From positions 1,484,556 through 1,548,555 of the forward strand of contig NZ_JAGXFD010000001.1 in the NCBI RefSeq assembly GCF_020148005.1: 64,000 nt of DNA, in the 5' to 3' direction. The notes under the pieces are model-generated. The model did no database searches. It had not been told where the DNA came from and worked only from the letters and a program-made list of their open reading frames with translations. Both the position numbers and the translations under genes were made by a program. Shown piece after piece: positions 10,947-20,326 of the stretch. How positions within the stretch are numbered: the stretch's first letter is position 1; every line of letters starts with the position of its first letter. The stretch comes from Modicisalibacter tunisiensis (GTDB taxonomy: Bacteria; Pseudomonadota; Gammaproteobacteria; Pseudomonadales; Halomonadaceae).

Positions 10947-11621
10947 ATGGGAATTCGTGACTGGCCGGAGGGTGAGCGCCCTCGCGAGAAGCTGTTGAGC
11001 CTGGGGCCGGATGCGCTCAGCGATGCGGAGCTGCTGGCCATCTTCCTGCGGGTGGGGGTGAAGGGACGCTCGGCGGTGGACCTGGCGCGGGACCTGCTCG
11101 GTGCCTTCGGCGGCTTGCGCCCGCTGCTGGAGGCCGATCGCCAGCGCTTCTGCGCCGAGCACGGATTGGGCGAGGCCAAGTACGTGCAGCTGCAGGCGGT
11201 GCTCGAGCTGTCCCGCCGGCATCTGGCCAGCCAGCTCGAGCGTGGCGGGGCGCTGACCTCGCCGTCGCTGGTGCGGGCCTATCTCGCGTCGCGATTGCGC
11301 CATCTCGGTCACGAGGAATTTGCCGCGCTGTTCCTGGATACCCAGCATCGGGTGATCCGCTTCGAGTCGCTGTTCCGCGGCACGCTGGACAGCGCCTCGG
11401 TCTATCCCCGCGAGGTCGCCAGGCGCGCCCTGGCGCTGGGCGCCGGGGCGATCATCTTCGCCCACAATCACCCCTCGGGCGTGGCCGAGCCCAGCGATGC
11501 CGATCGGCGTATCACCGATCGGCTCAAGGAGGCGCTGGCGCTGTTCGAGATCCGCGTGCTCGACCATTTCGTGGTCGGCGACGGCGAGGTGGTGTCGTTC
11601 GCCGAGCGGGGCTGGCTGTAA
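10947..11621 (+). CDS. radC: RadC-family JAB-domain protein
   Basis: RadC proteins are widespread conserved proteins with a helix-hairpin-helix N-terminus and a metal-binding JAB/MPN domain. Their exact role is unsettled; the old DNA-repair assignment is doubtful. The 224-residue product begins [16 protein letters not shown] like Pseudomonas RadC. The JAB motif HNHPSG is at 173-178, with an Asp at about 184 completing the metal site. ATG at 10947 was chosen on family alignment; GTG at 10899 and ATG at 10905 in the same frame would add poorly conserved residues. It lies upstream of rpmB-rpmG, as in many gammaproteobacteria. Confidence 0.93.
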   Translation: MGIRDWPEGERPREKLLSLGPDALSDAELLAIFLRVGVKGRSAVDLARDLLGAFGGLRPLLEADRQRFCAEHGLGEAKYVQLQAVLELSRRHLASQLERGGALTSPSLVRAYLASRLRHLGHEEFAALFLDTQHRVIRFESLFRGTLDSASVYPREVARRALALGAGAIIFAHNHPSGVAEPSDADRRITDRLKEALALFEIRVLDHFVVGDGEVVSFAERGWL

Positions 11622-11671
11622 CCCAGGCGGCGAGGGGGGAGGTCGCCAGGCGTTTTCGTCGCCATTTTCAG

Positions 11672-11700
11672 TTGCCGGGAGACAGGGTGTCTGGTATAAA
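11672..11700 (+). promoter_or_regulatory. Sigma-70 promoter of rpmB-rpmG
   Basis: TTGCCG (11672-11677), a 17-base spacer and TATAAA (11695-11700) form a good sigma-70 promoter about 120 bases upstream of rpmB, leaving a leader of around 110 bases. Confidence 0.65.
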
Positions 11701-11818
11701 GTACGCCCTTTGACTTCCTTGGGTTAATTAAGGGGCGGAAGGCGGTTACCTGCCATTCTCTCTTCTCCCGGTTTGCCCGACAGGTTTTGAACAACTCGCC
11801 CAGCGGTTGGAGGCTCTC

Positions 11819-12055
11819 ATGTCCAAAGTATGTCAGGTTACCGGCAAGCGTCCGGTGACTGGTAACAACGTATCCCACTCCCAGCGCAAGACGCGTCGTC
11901 GTTTCGTGCCCAACCTGCACACCCACCGTTTCTGGGTGGAAGCCGAGAAGCGCTTCGTCAAGCTGCGTGTTTCCTCCAAGGGCATGCGCATCATCGACAA
12001 GAAGGGCATCGAGGCGGTGCTGACCGATATTCGCAAGCGCGGCGAGCGCATCTAA
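11819..12055 (+). CDS. rpmB: 50S ribosomal protein L28
   Basis: L28 is a 78-residue large-subunit protein, beginning [12 protein letters not shown] and followed by the conserved [14 protein letters not shown] and NLHTHRFW segments. Start at 11819 follows GGAGG with good spacing; an in-frame ATG twelve bases upstream lies before that Shine-Dalgarno and is rejected. It forms a two-gene operon with rpmG 15 bases downstream. Confidence 0.98.
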   Translation: MSKVCQVTGKRPVTGNNVSHSQRKTRRRFVPNLHTHRFWVEAEKRFVKLRVSSKGMRIIDKKGIEAVLTDIRKRGERI

Positions 12056-12070
12056 GGGGAGACGAGACTC

Positions 12071-12226
12071 ATGCGTGACAAGATCAAGTTGGTGTCCAGT
12101 GCCGGTACCGGCCACTTCTACACCACCGACAAGAACAAGCGGAACACCCCGGACAAGCTTGAATTCAAGAAGTACGATCCGGTGGTCCGCAAGCACGTGA
12201 TGTACAAGGAAGCCAAGATCAAGTAA
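12071..12226 (+). CDS. rpmG: 50S ribosomal protein L33
   Basis: A short gene of 51 codons starting [19 protein letters not shown] and ending MYKEAKIK. It is the zinc-independent (Cys-lacking) form of L33, as in E. coli. GGGGAGACGAG upstream provides the ribosome-binding site. It is the second gene of the rpmB operon and is followed by a strong terminator. Confidence 0.98.
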   Translation: MRDKIKLVSSAGTGHFYTTDKNKRNTPDKLEFKKYDPVVRKHVMYKEAKIK

Positions 12227-12312
12227 GCGTCGCCGTCGAACGCGCTGCCTGCTGTGGTGGCGCGATCCGGAACGTGAATCTGCGCTTCCGCCGCAGGCGT
12301 GCCGCCTGCCGT

Positions 12313-12339
12313 AAAAGACCCGGCCTCGCCGGGTCTTTT
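12313..12339 (+). terminator. Rho-independent terminator after rpmG
   Basis: Perfect 12-bp stem AAAAGACCCGGC (12313-12324) / GCCGGGTCTTTT (12328-12339) with a CTC loop and T-rich end. Confidence 0.92.
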
Positions 12340-12394
12340 CGTCTCTGCACCCTATGAGGCTTGCCCATGCCTCGGTTCGTGACGGAGTCGCTCC

Positions 12395-13210
12395 ATGCCC
12401 GAGTTGCCCGAAGTCGAGACCACCCGCCGCGGCATCGCGCCGTATCTGCAAGGCCGCGAGATACGCGAGGTGATCGTGCGCGAGCGCCGTCTGCGCACGC
12501 CGGTACCGGCGGACCTCGAGGATGCCCTCGTCGGCCGCCAAGTCGGTGAGCCGGGCCGGCGTGCCAAGTACCTGACGATCCCCGTGGGTACGCGCACCCT
12601 GCTGTGGCATCTGGGCATGTCGGGCAGCCTGCGCATCGCCCGGCTGGGCGATGCGCCGAAGAAGCACGATCATGTCGACCTGGTGGTCGACGACGGCGCC
12701 ATCCTGCGCTATCACGATCCGCGCCGCTTCGGTTTCGTCGACTGGCTGCGCGGCGACGTGGGAGACGACCCGCGCCTGGCGCGGCTGGGACCGGAGCCGC
12801 TGTCGCCGGACTTCGACGGCGAGCGGCTGTATCGGCTGTCCCGCGGGCGACGTCTGGCGGTCAAGCCGTTTCTGATGGATAACGCCGTGGTGGTGGGCGT
12901 GGGCAACATCTATGCCGCCGAGGCGCTGTTCCTCGCCGGCATCGATCCGCGCCGCCCGGCGGGGCGCATCGCGCGGGAGCGCTACGCGCGGCTGTCCGAG
13001 GCCGTCCGCGAGGTGCTCGCCGCGGCCATCACCCAGGGCGGCACCACGCTGCGCGACTTCGTCAGCGGCGTGGGCGAGCCCGGCTACTTCGCCCAGCGCC
13101 TCAACGTCTACGGACGCGCGGGCGAGCCCTGCCGTCGCTGTGGCGGCGAGCTGCGCGGCGTCACCCTGGGCCAGCGGGCGAGCGTGTTCTGTCCGCGCTG
13201 CCAGACCTGA
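12395..13210 (+). CDS. mutM: Formamidopyrimidine-DNA glycosylase
   Basis: MutM (Fpg) removes 8-oxoguanine and formamidopyrimidines and nicks the abasic site. The 271-residue protein begins [13 protein letters not shown], with the catalytic Pro exposed after Met removal and Glu next to it. RRAKYL carries the conserved Lys of the active site. A C-terminal zinc finger has cysteines at about 246, 249, 266 and 269. A long loop with [17 protein letters not shown] is the helix-two-turn-helix. All hallmarks are intact. Confidence 0.97.
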   Translation: MPELPEVETTRRGIAPYLQGREIREVIVRERRLRTPVPADLEDALVGRQVGEPGRRAKYLTIPVGTRTLLWHLGMSGSLRIARLGDAPKKHDHVDLVVDDGAILRYHDPRRFGFVDWLRGDVGDDPRLARLGPEPLSPDFDGERLYRLSRGRRLAVKPFLMDNAVVVGVGNIYAAEALFLAGIDPRRPAGRIARERYARLSEAVREVLAAAITQGGTTLRDFVSGVGEPGYFAQRLNVYGRAGEPCRRCGGELRGVTLGQRASVFCPRCQT

Positions 13211-13324
13211 TCCCCCGCTTCGTCACCCCCTTGCGAGACGCTGCACCACGTCTCCGGGCTTTTCCCCGGGGCGCGCGAGCGCGTTAAAATGCCCGCATTC
13301 CCGATAACCTGACCCGGAGTTACC

Positions 13325-14515
13325 GTGACCGAACGCCTGCGCCTGAAGAAGAACGCCGATCGCCGCCTCAAGGCCGGTCATCTCTGGCTCTATTCCAACG
13401 AGATCGATATCCAGGCCACGCCGCTCAAGACGGTGGAGCCCGGCAGCCAGGCGATCATCGAGGCCGCCAGCGGCAAGCCGCTGGGCATCGCCTACGTCAA
13501 TCCGCACTCGCTGATCTGTGCCCGCGTGGTCTCCCGCGATGTCAACGTGAGGCTGGATCGCTCGCTGCTGGTGCACCGCTTCAATCAGGCGCTGGCGCTG
13601 CGCGAGCGGCTGTTCGACAAGCCGTTCTATCGCCTGGTGCACGGCGAGGGCGACCTGCTGCCGGGGCTGGTGGTCGACCGTTTCGGCGACGTGCTGGTGG
13701 TTCAGCTCAACACCCTGGGCATGGAGCGGCTGGCCGAGGAGGTGATCGCGGCACTCGACAAGGTGTTCTCGCCGCGGGCGATCGTGTTCAAGAACGACAC
13801 CTCCGGCCGGCGGCAGGAACAGCTCGAGCGCGAGGTGACGGTGGTCCACGGCGAACTGACCGAGCCGGTGCTGCTCGAGGAGAACGGCGTGCGCTTCGTC
13901 GCGCCGGTGCTCGACGGCCAGAAGACCGGCTGGTTCTATGACCACCGTGCCAACCGCGCCTGGCTCAACGCCCTGGTGGAGGGCAAGCGGGTGCTGGACC
14001 TGTTCAGCTACATCGGTGGCTGGGGCGTCCAGGCGGCGGCGCACGGCGCCAGCGAGGTACTGTGCGTGGACCGTTCCGCCGAGGCCCTGGAACGCGTGGC
14101 CGAGAACGCCACGCTCAACGGGGTCGACGACCGGGTGGCGGTGGGCGAGGCCGACGCCTTCGAGGCCCTGGCCGCGCTCAAGGCCGACGGCGAACAGTTC
14201 GACGTGGTGGTCCTCGATCCGCCGGCCTTCATCAAGCGGCGCAAGGACATCGCCAACGGCGAGCGCGCCTACGCCCGTCTCAACCGCGAGGCGATGCGCC
14301 TGCTGGGGCGCGACGGCCTGCTGCTCTCGGCCTCCTGCTCGATGCACCTGACCACCGAACGGCTGGTGGAATGCGTGCGCGGCGCGGTGCGCCACCAGGA
14401 CCGCCACGGCCAGATCCTCTATCAGGGCGGTCAGGGGCCGGATCATCCGGTGCACCCGTCGATTCCCGAGACGGCCTATCTCAAGGCGCTGGGCGTGCGC
14501 GTGTTCCGCGACTAG
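13325..14515 (+). CDS. rlmI: RlmI-like 23S rRNA (cytosine-C5) methyltransferase
   Basis: Predicted SAM-dependent methyltransferase that, in E. coli, makes m5C1962 in 23S rRNA. The 396-residue protein has an N-terminal PUA domain (to about residue 75), a central EEHEE-type region (LVHGEGDLLPGLVVDRFGD) and a Rossmann methyltransferase domain with VLDLFSYIGGWG (motif I), VLCVDRSAEAL and the catalytic-loop region VVVLDPPAFIKRRKD. The start is ATG-less in strict terms: the first codon at 13325 is GTG, after GGAG. The family is clear; the exact target base is taken from E. coli and not proven here. Confidence 0.88.
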   Translation: MTERLRLKKNADRRLKAGHLWLYSNEIDIQATPLKTVEPGSQAIIEAASGKPLGIAYVNPHSLICARVVSRDVNVRLDRSLLVHRFNQALALRERLFDKPFYRLVHGEGDLLPGLVVDRFGDVLVVQLNTLGMERLAEEVIAALDKVFSPRAIVFKNDTSGRRQEQLEREVTVVHGELTEPVLLEENGVRFVAPVLDGQKTGWFYDHRANRAWLNALVEGKRVLDLFSYIGGWGVQAAAHGASEVLCVDRSAEALERVAENATLNGVDDRVAVGEADAFEALAALKADGEQFDVVVLDPPAFIKRRKDIANGERAYARLNREAMRLLGRDGLLLSASCSMHLTTERLVECVRGAVRHQDRHGQILYQGGQGPDHPVHPSIPETAYLKALGVRVFRD

Positions 14516-14538
14516 CCGAGGTGGCCGGGAGGCAAGGC

Positions 14539-14979
14539 ATGGACTGGGATCTGTCGACCCCCTTCACGATCACGATCGTCGTCGACGCGGCGGCGATCGA
14601 CCATTACGGTCACGTCAACAATGCCGAATACCTGCGCTGGGTCGAGCAGGCCAGCTGGGCGCACTCCCGCTCGCTGGGCCTGAGCCTCGATGACTATCGG
14701 GCGCTGGATCGGGGCATGGTGGTGCATCGCCACGAGCTGGACTACCTGGCACCGGCCTTCGCCGGTGACGACCTGCGCCTGGCGACCTGGATCGTGGCCT
14801 GCGACGGCCGCCTGACGCTGACGCGTCGCTTCCAGCTGATCCGCCCGAGCGACGGGGCGACGCTGCTGCGGGCGCGCACCCGCTTCGCCTGCGTGGCGCT
14901 GTCCAGCGGTCGCCCCCGTCGCCTGCCGGAGGCCTTTCGCGACCTCTATGGCGGCGCCCTGGTAACGGAGCCTGCCTAG
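14539..14979 (+). CDS. Hotdog-fold acyl-CoA thioesterase (4HBT/YbgC type)
   Basis: A 146-residue single hotdog domain. The signature DHYGHVNNAEYLRW (residues 21-34) is the 4-hydroxybenzoyl-CoA thioesterase motif, with Asp16/Asp21 the candidate catalytic acid. Probable activity is hydrolysis of a short or medium acyl-CoA; the substrate is not predictable. It begins 23 bases after rlmI behind GGGAGG, so co-transcription with rlmI is likely. It differs in context from the ybgC-tol cluster, so I do not give it that name. Confidence 0.85.
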   Translation: MDWDLSTPFTITIVVDAAAIDHYGHVNNAEYLRWVEQASWAHSRSLGLSLDDYRALDRGMVVHRHELDYLAPAFAGDDLRLATWIVACDGRLTLTRRFQLIRPSDGATLLRARTRFACVALSSGRPRRLPEAFRDLYGGALVTEPA

Positions 14980-15160
14980 GTCGCGAAAGTTTTTCGTGTG
15001 ATGGGCTCCTGCCGCGGTTTTTTCTGGCGGCAAAGGCTCGTCCGGGCGAAGTTTTTGTTTTGCGCCGGCTGTCTATCGTGATCCCCCGGAGCTGCTGTAC
15101 TAATGGCGTGTGAATCCACGGGCTCGCCCCTGTCCAACACGTCCATCGCAGGAGGGTGTC

Positions 15161-16279
15161 ATGAAGATTGCCGTTCCCAAGGAAATCAAGAACCACGAGT
15201 ATCGCGTCGCGCTGACCCCGACCGGAGTGCGCGAGCTGGTCGAGCGCGGCCATCAGGTCATCGTGCAGACCGGGGCCGGCGATGGCTCCGGTTTCGCCGA
15301 CAGCGCCTTCGAGGCGGCCGGGGCGAGCCTGGAGTCCGACGTCGAGGCGCTGTGGAGCGCCGCCGAGCTGATCCTCAAGGTCAAGGAGCCGCAGCGCGAG
15401 GAAGTCGCGCGTCTCTCGTCGGGCCAGACCCTGTTCACCTACCTGCACCTGGCGGCCGAGGAGTCGCTGACCAAGGGGCTGATGGCCTCCGGGGCGACCT
15501 GTATCGCCTACGAGACCATCACCGATGCCCAGGGCGGCCTGCCGCTGCTGGCACCGATGAGCCGGGTCGCCGGTCGCATGGCGGTGCAGGCCGGGGCGCA
15601 CAGCCTCGAGAAGGCGCAGGGCGGTTCCGGCGTGCTGCTGCCGGGGGTGCCCGGCGTGGCGCCGGCCAAGGTCACGGTGATCGGCGGCGGCGTGGTCGGC
15701 GAGAACGCCGCACGCATGGCGCTGGGGCTGGGCGCTGAGGTGACCGTGCTCGACCGGTCGCTGCCGCGCCTGGAGGTGCTCGATCATCGCTACCAGGGAC
15801 GGCTGCGCACCGTCTATTCCACCGCGGATTCCCTGGAAGAGGCGATTCGCGAATCCGACCTGATCATTGGCGCGGTGCTGGTACCGGGCGCCGCCGCGCC
15901 CAAGCTGATCACCCGTGCGCAGCTGGCCGACATGAAGCCGGGCAGCGTGCTGGTCGACGTCGCCATCGATCAGGGCGGCTGCTTCGAGACCAGCAAGGCG
16001 ACCACCCATGCCGAGCCCACCTACGTGGTCGACGGCGTGGTGCACTACTGCGTGGCCAACATGCCCGGCGCCGTGGCGCGCACCTCCACCCAGGCGCTGA
16101 CCAACGCCACCCTGCCGTTCATCATCGCCCTGGCGGACAAGGGCTGGAAGCAGGCACTGGCCGATGACCCGCACTTCCTGCCCGGCCTCAACGTCCACGA
16201 CGGCAAGATCACCTACCGTGCCGTGGCCCAGGCCTTCGGCCTCGACAGCGTCGACCCGGCCAGCCTGGTCGCGAGCTGA
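15161..16279 (+). CDS. ald: Alanine dehydrogenase
   Basis: Ald catalyses NAD-dependent interconversion of L-alanine with pyruvate and ammonium. The 372-residue protein has the catalytic pair Lys75 (KVKEP) and His96 (TYLHL), the Rossmann loop [12 protein letters not shown] (174-185) and the [11 protein letters not shown] segment that closes the active site. ATG at 15161 follows AGGAGGG; the frame is open 51 bases upstream but without a good start. It stands alone with a terminator-like hairpin after it. Confidence 0.97.
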   Translation: MKIAVPKEIKNHEYRVALTPTGVRELVERGHQVIVQTGAGDGSGFADSAFEAAGASLESDVEALWSAAELILKVKEPQREEVARLSSGQTLFTYLHLAAEESLTKGLMASGATCIAYETITDAQGGLPLLAPMSRVAGRMAVQAGAHSLEKAQGGSGVLLPGVPGVAPAKVTVIGGGVVGENAARMALGLGAEVTVLDRSLPRLEVLDHRYQGRLRTVYSTADSLEEAIRESDLIIGAVLVPGAAAPKLITRAQLADMKPGSVLVDVAIDQGGCFETSKATTHAEPTYVVDGVVHYCVANMPGAVARTSTQALTNATLPFIIALADKGWKQALADDPHFLPGLNVHDGKITYRAVAQAFGLDSVDPASLVAS

Positions 16280-16301
16280 CGGGCCGGGGTCTTCCCGCCG
16301 C

Positions 16302-16325
16302 ACGCCCGGCGTTACCGCCGGGCGT
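16302..16325 (+). terminator. Hairpin after ald
   Basis: Perfect 10-bp stem ACGCCCGGCG (16302-16311) / CGCCGGGCGT (16316-16325) with a TTAC loop, but no T-tract follows. Confidence 0.55.
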
Positions 16326-16390
16326 CGGTCGCCTTGGCCGGGGGGGCGCGTTACCATAGCGGGCATTTCCGACAGCAGAGTCCGCTTTCC

Positions 16391-17416
16391 ATGAGTACAG
16401 CCGCCAAGACGACCCGCGTGCTCACCGGCATCACCACGACCGGCACGCCCCACCTCGGCAACTACGTCGGCGCGATCAAGCCGGCGATCGCCGAGAGCCA
16501 GAACCCCGACGTCCAGTCCTTCTACTTCCTCGCCGACCTGCATGCCCTGATCAAGTGCCAGGACCCCGGGCGCGTCGAGCAGTCGCGTCTGGAGATCGCC
16601 GCCACCTGGCTGGCGCTGGGGCTGGATACCGACAACGCCATCTTCTATCGCCAGTCGGATATCCCGGAAATCCCCGAGCTGACCTGGATGCTGTCCTGCG
16701 TCTGCGCCAAGGGGCTGATGAACCGCGCGCATGCCTACAAGGCGGCGGTCGCCGAGAACGAGGCGGCCGGCAGCCCGGACCTCGATCGCGGCATCACCAT
16801 GGGGCTGTTCGGCTACCCGGTGCTGATGGCCGCCGACATCCTGATGTTCAACGCCAACAAGGTGCCGGTGGGGCGCGACCAGATCCAGCACATCGAGATG
16901 GCCCGCGACATGGCCGGGCGCTTCAATCACCTCTACAAGAGCCAGTACTTCACGTTGCCCGAGGCCGTGGTCGACGAGAAGGTCGAGGTGCTCGGCGGGC
17001 TCGACGGGCGCAAGATGTCCAAGAGCTACAACAACACCATCCCGCTGTTCGTCTCCGAGAAGAAGCTGCTCAAGCTGGTGCGCAAGATCAAGACCAACTC
17101 CCTGGAGCCGGGCGAGCCCAAGGACCCGGATACCTGCACCCTGTTCCAGATCTACTCGGCCTTCGCCAGCGCCGAGGAAAGCGCGGCGATGCGCCGGCGC
17201 TACGCCGAGGGCATCGGCTGGGGCGAGGCCAAGAACGAGCTGTTCGAGTACCTCAACGCCCACCTGCGCGAGCCCCGCGAGCGCTATCAGGCGCTGATGG
17301 AGGACCCGGGGCATATCGAGGACGTGCTGCGCAAGGGCGCCGATCGTGCCCGGGCGGAAGCCGCGCCGCTGATGGACAGGCTGCGTCACGCCGTCGGGCT
17401 GGGGCGCTTCATCTAG
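16391..17416 (+). CDS. trpS: Tryptophanyl-tRNA synthetase
   Basis: TrpS charges tRNA-Trp. The 341-residue class I synthetase shows a HIGH-type motif TGTPHLGNY (residues 17-25) and a KMSKS motif in [10 protein letters not shown], with a [12 protein letters not shown] segment between them. The ATG at 16391 matches family length; the frame extends upstream without a plausible start. Confidence 0.97.
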   Translation: MSTAAKTTRVLTGITTTGTPHLGNYVGAIKPAIAESQNPDVQSFYFLADLHALIKCQDPGRVEQSRLEIAATWLALGLDTDNAIFYRQSDIPEIPELTWMLSCVCAKGLMNRAHAYKAAVAENEAAGSPDLDRGITMGLFGYPVLMAADILMFNANKVPVGRDQIQHIEMARDMAGRFNHLYKSQYFTLPEAVVDEKVEVLGGLDGRKMSKSYNNTIPLFVSEKKLLKLVRKIKTNSLEPGEPKDPDTCTLFQIYSAFASAEESAAMRRRYAEGIGWGEAKNELFEYLNAHLREPRERYQALMEDPGHIEDVLRKGADRARAEAAPLMDRLRHAVGLGRFI

Positions 17417-17455
17417 TGGTGATCTCTCGGCAGGTTGTTCATCCGCAGCCTGCCC

Positions 17456-17524
17456 GTGGGAGCGACTTCAGTCGCGATGGTTCCGCCACCGGGCCGCCGC
17501 TGTCGAGGATGAATCCTCTCCCAC
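17456..17524. repeat. REP/BIME-like element
   Basis: The element is bounded by GTGGGAG (17456-17462) and its complement CTCCCAC (17518-17524). Inside are two small hairpins: GCGACT-TC-AGTCGC (17462-17475) and GAGGAT-GA-ATCCTC (17505-17518). The GTGGGAGCGACTTCAGTCGCGA sort of sequence is a well-known extragenic palindrome style in Pseudomonas and relatives. Confidence 0.75.
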
Positions 17525-17609
17525 AAGCCCTCTTCAGGGCCCGCCTTGCCAAGGATCATCCCTGCCTGCAGGGGGATTCGGGCAGGTAGCGCACGCAGAA
17601 CCGGCTTCG

Positions 17610-17637
17610 ACACGGGGCGCCGTCGGGCGCCCCGTGT
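17610..17637 (+). terminator. Hairpin downstream of trpS
   Basis: Perfect 12-bp stem ACACGGGGCGCC (17610-17621) / GGCGCCCCGTGT (17626-17637) with a GTCG loop. A weak T-rich tail (CGTTGCATT) follows. Confidence 0.6.
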
Positions 17638-17648
17638 CGTTGCATTCG

Positions 17649-17684
17649 CTTATAATTATAAGGGATAGCCACGATATCCTTTAT
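17649..17684 (+). promoter_or_regulatory. Overlapping palindromes, probable operator for the YeeE/YedE gene
   Basis: A perfect 14-base palindrome CTTATAATTATAAG (17649-17662) contains a TATAAT -10-like box. It overlaps a second inverted repeat, ATAAGGGATA (17658-17667) / TATCCTTTAT (17675-17684), matching at nine of ten positions. The region is strikingly AT-rich for this genome. A repressor covering the promoter is the simplest reading; no regulator gene is next to it. Confidence 0.55.
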
Positions 17685-17753
17685 GCATTTCACAACTTTC
17701 GAGTCTGACGATAGCCTGATAACAATTCACGTAGCCATGTCATGGAGGCTCGA

Positions 17754-18938
17754 ATGTCGCAAGCAATGACAGTCACTCGTTCACCGCTGTCGGCCTGGCT
17801 GGCCGGCGTGCTGCTGCTGGCCGGCATCGCCGGTCTGGGGGCGGCCTACGGCGCCCGGCTGGCCGCCCTGCTGGTGGTCGGCGGCGCCTTCGGGGTCGCG
17901 CTCTACCATGCCGCCTTTGGCTTCACCGGCGCCTGGCGGGTATTCATCACCGAACGGCGCGGCCGTGGCCTGCGGGCACAGATGCTGATGCTGGCGCTGG
18001 CCGTGGTGCTGTTCTTCCCCGCGCTGGGGGCGGGCACGCTGTTCGGCAATCCGGTCAGCGGGTTCGTGGCGCCGATCGGCACTTCCGTGCTGGTGGGGGC
18101 CTTCCTGTTCGGTCTGGGCATGCAGCTGGGCAGTGGCTGCGCGTCCGGCACGCTGTACACGGTGGGTGGCGGCAACGCCCGCATGCTGATCACCCTGGCG
18201 TTCTTCGTCGTCGGCTCGTTGATCGGCACCGCGCACTTCAGCTGGTGGCAGAGCCTGCCGGCCTTTCAGCCGGTCTCGCTGGTCGACACCCTGGGCGCCG
18301 GCGGCGGCATCGCGGTCAGCCTGGTGCTGTTCGCGCTGATCGCCGGCATCACGGTGGTGCTGGAGAAGCGGCGTCACGGCCGGCTCGAGACGCCACCGCA
18401 ACCCGAGGCGCGACCGGGCTCCCGCTGGCTGCGCGGCCCCTGGCCGCTGCTGGGTGGCGGCGTGGCGCTGGCGCTGCTGAACTTCATCACCCTGGCGCTG
18501 GCCGGGCGCCCCTGGGGGGTGACCTCGGCGTTCGCGCTGTGGGGCGCCAAGGGCTACCAGGCGCTGGGCGGCGACGTCGGCCAGTGGGGCTACTGGCAGG
18601 CCCCGGGCCATGCCGAGGCGCTGGCCGGCAGTGTCTGGAGCCATGTCACCTCGGTCATGGACATCGGCATCATCCTCGGCGCCATGGTCGCCGCCTCGCT
18701 GGCGGGGCGCTTCGCGCCGAACTTCCGGATTCCGCGGCGCTCGGCGCTGGCGGCGGTGCTCGGCGGTCTGCTGCTGGGCTACGGGGCCCGGCTGGCCTTC
18801 GGCTGCAACATCGGCGCCTATTTCGGCGGCATCGTCTCCGGCAGCCTGCACGGCTGGCTGTGGCTGGTGGCCGCCTTCGCCGGCAACATGCTGGGCGTCA
18901 GACTGCGGCCGTGGTTCTTCGCCCCGTCATCGCGCTGA
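17754..18938 (+). CDS. YeeE/YedE family membrane transporter (sulfur compound uptake)
   Basis: Inner-membrane protein of the family that includes the thiosulfate transporter TsuA (YeeE) and the putative selenium transporter YedE. The 394-residue protein is almost wholly hydrophobic, with about ten to twelve helices in two homologous halves. The two conserved cysteines lie in equivalent loops: GSGCASGTLY in the first half and FGCNIGAYFG in the second; these Cys residues relay thiosulfate in YeeE. No other cysteine is present. No TusA-like or rhodanese partner is adjacent. Start at 17754 is set by GGAGG at 17744-17748. Its end overlaps the convergent MOT1-type gene by 12 bases. Confidence 0.86.
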   Translation: MSQAMTVTRSPLSAWLAGVLLLAGIAGLGAAYGARLAALLVVGGAFGVALYHAAFGFTGAWRVFITERRGRGLRAQMLMLALAVVLFFPALGAGTLFGNPVSGFVAPIGTSVLVGAFLFGLGMQLGSGCASGTLYTVGGGNARMLITLAFFVVGSLIGTAHFSWWQSLPAFQPVSLVDTLGAGGGIAVSLVLFALIAGITVVLEKRRHGRLETPPQPEARPGSRWLRGPWPLLGGGVALALLNFITLALAGRPWGVTSAFALWGAKGYQALGGDVGQWGYWQAPGHAEALAGSVWSHVTSVMDIGIILGAMVAASLAGRFAPNFRIPRRSALAAVLGGLLLGYGARLAFGCNIGAYFGGIVSGSLHGWLWLVAAFAGNMLGVRLRPWFFAPSSR

Positions 18939-20108
18939 GGCGTCGCGGGCACGACGATACCTGGCCCATCCGACCCGCCCCCATTCGGCGGCGGCACCGG
19001 CGACCAGCCCCCAGAAGGGGCTCAGTGCGACCGTCACCGCGGCGGTCGCGGCGATCACCGGCCAGCAGTCGGGCCGGCTGTCGAACAGCCGCCGGGTGAC
19101 ACCCAGCTGCCAGGCGGCCACCAGCAGCAGGGCGCCCAGCCCGGCGGCGGGAATGGCGGCCAGCAGGGCCAGGCTCCACGGCATCGGCAGGCAGGCCATG
19201 ATGAGCATGGCCAGGCCCATCAGCAGCGGTGCCGTGCCGGTGCGTGCGCCGAAGCGGTAGTGCGCCGCCAGCCCGCCCGCGCCATGGCACATCGGCAGGG
19301 CACCGAACGGCGCGAGCACGAGATTGGCGAGGCCGGTGGAGATCGACAGGCGTGCGGGCGTGACATGGGCCGCGCGTTCACCGAAGTAGTCGCCGGCCAC
19401 CAGGGCGGTCAGCACGATGGCATTGGTCACCGTCAACGCCAGCTGCGGCAGCACCAGGGTCGTCAGGGAATGCTCGATGGTGCCGATGTCCGGCCAGGCG
19501 GCCAGCGCCAGCAGGGAATGCGAGTCGGGCGCGGCGATCGCGCCCCGGTCCCCCCGCAGCAGGCCCAGCCCCGCCGCGACCAGCAGGGTGACCAGCACCG
19601 AGGGGCAGCGGGGCAGCCGCATCGTCACCAGCAGCACCACCAGCGTCACGCCGCCCAGCCAGGGTGCCTCGCCCATGAGTGCCAGGCTGGCCTGAGCCAG
19701 CATCACGCCCAGTCCCAGCTGCAGCCCGGCGAGCACGGACTGCGGTATCGGGCGGCTCAGGCGATTGATCCAGCCCGTCAGCCCGAGCCCCAGCATCACT
19801 CCCCCGATCATCACGCCGCTCAGGGCCACCGCCTGGGGCGTCATGCCCGTGGCCAGCAGCATCGCCGCCACGGCCTTCATGGGCTGTACGGGGATCGGCA
19901 GGCGGTAGCAGCAGGCGGTGGCGAGATAGAACGCCGCGAAGCCGAACAGCACCGGCCCGGGGGGCAGGACGCCCAGGGCCAGGATGCCCAGCGTCAGCGG
20001 CAGCAGGGTGCCCAGATCCCCCAGGGCGCCGTTGATCTCCTGCCCGTTGATGGCGAATCCGGCGGCCGGCGCTCCGGGGCTCCGACGACGCCTGGGAAGG
20101 GCTGGCAT
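18927..20108 (-). CDS. MOT1-type putative molybdate/sulfate transporter
   Basis: Predicted polytopic inner-membrane anion importer related to the SulP superfamily. The two MOT1 signatures are present: [13 protein letters not shown] in the first third and [20 protein letters not shown] in the second half, plus [13 protein letters not shown] near the N-terminus. About ten helices, 393 residues from the ATG at 20108; the frame stays open to 20198, so a longer form is possible. Substrate could be molybdate or sulfate. It faces the sulfur transporter tail to tail, overlapping by 12 bases. Confidence 0.82.
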   Translation of the reverse strand: MPALPRRRRSPGAPAAGFAINGQEINGALGDLGTLLPLTLGILALGVLPPGPVLFGFAAFYLATACCYRLPIPVQPMKAVAAMLLATGMTPQAVALSGVMIGGVMLGLGLTGWINRLSRPIPQSVLAGLQLGLGVMLAQASLALMGEAPWLGGVTLVVLLVTMRLPRCPSVLVTLLVAAGLGLLRGDRGAIAAPDSHSLLALAAWPDIGTIEHSLTTLVLPQLALTVTNAIVLTALVAGDYFGERAAHVTPARLSISTGLANLVLAPFGALPMCHGAGGLAAHYRFGARTGTAPLLMGLAMLIMACLPMPWSLALLAAIPAAGLGALLLVAAWQLGVTRRLFDSRPDCWPVIAATAAVTVALSPFWGLVAGAAAEWGRVGWARYRRARDASAR

Positions 20109-20229
20109 GCCGTGTCGTGTCCTGTAATCGCGAGCGTCAAGTGGAGCAAAGCCCTCCCTTCCGGTCAATACGCTTGCTGTCGAAACGCAGGAAAGCACCG
20201 CGCTTTCGAGGCGGCCGAGCGGGTGGCTG

Positions 20230-20249
20230 TGTTATTGTATCCCGTAACA
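20230..20249. promoter_or_regulatory. Inverted repeat between the MOT1-type gene and maeA
   Basis: TGTTA (20230-20234), ten bases, TAACA (20245-20249). It sits 122 bases upstream of the MOT1-type gene and 78 bases upstream of maeA. It could be a regulator site; spacing does not match the E. coli ModE site, so I do not name one. Confidence 0.35.
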
Positions 20250-20326
20250 TTCCGTGTTCGCCGTGCCGTTTGCCCAACGGCATCCCAGCCCGCGCGAACG
20301 TCGTCACACCAACCTCGAGTCGAGAG

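Larger units (their letters stand above)
17417..17753. other. Intergenic region between trpS and the YeeE/YedE gene
   Basis: This 337-base gap contains no gene. In order it holds a REP-like two-hairpin element (17456-17524), a terminator-like hairpin (17610-17637) and an AT-rich promoter/operator zone (17649-17684) in front of the transporter gene. Confidence 0.7.

Noticed and set aside
14980-15160. Possible small gene or riboswitch in the gap before ald
   Set aside because: There are T-runs and a small TGCCGC/GCGGCA pairing, but no consistent riboswitch core, no convincing reading frame with a ribosome-binding site and no clear promoter.
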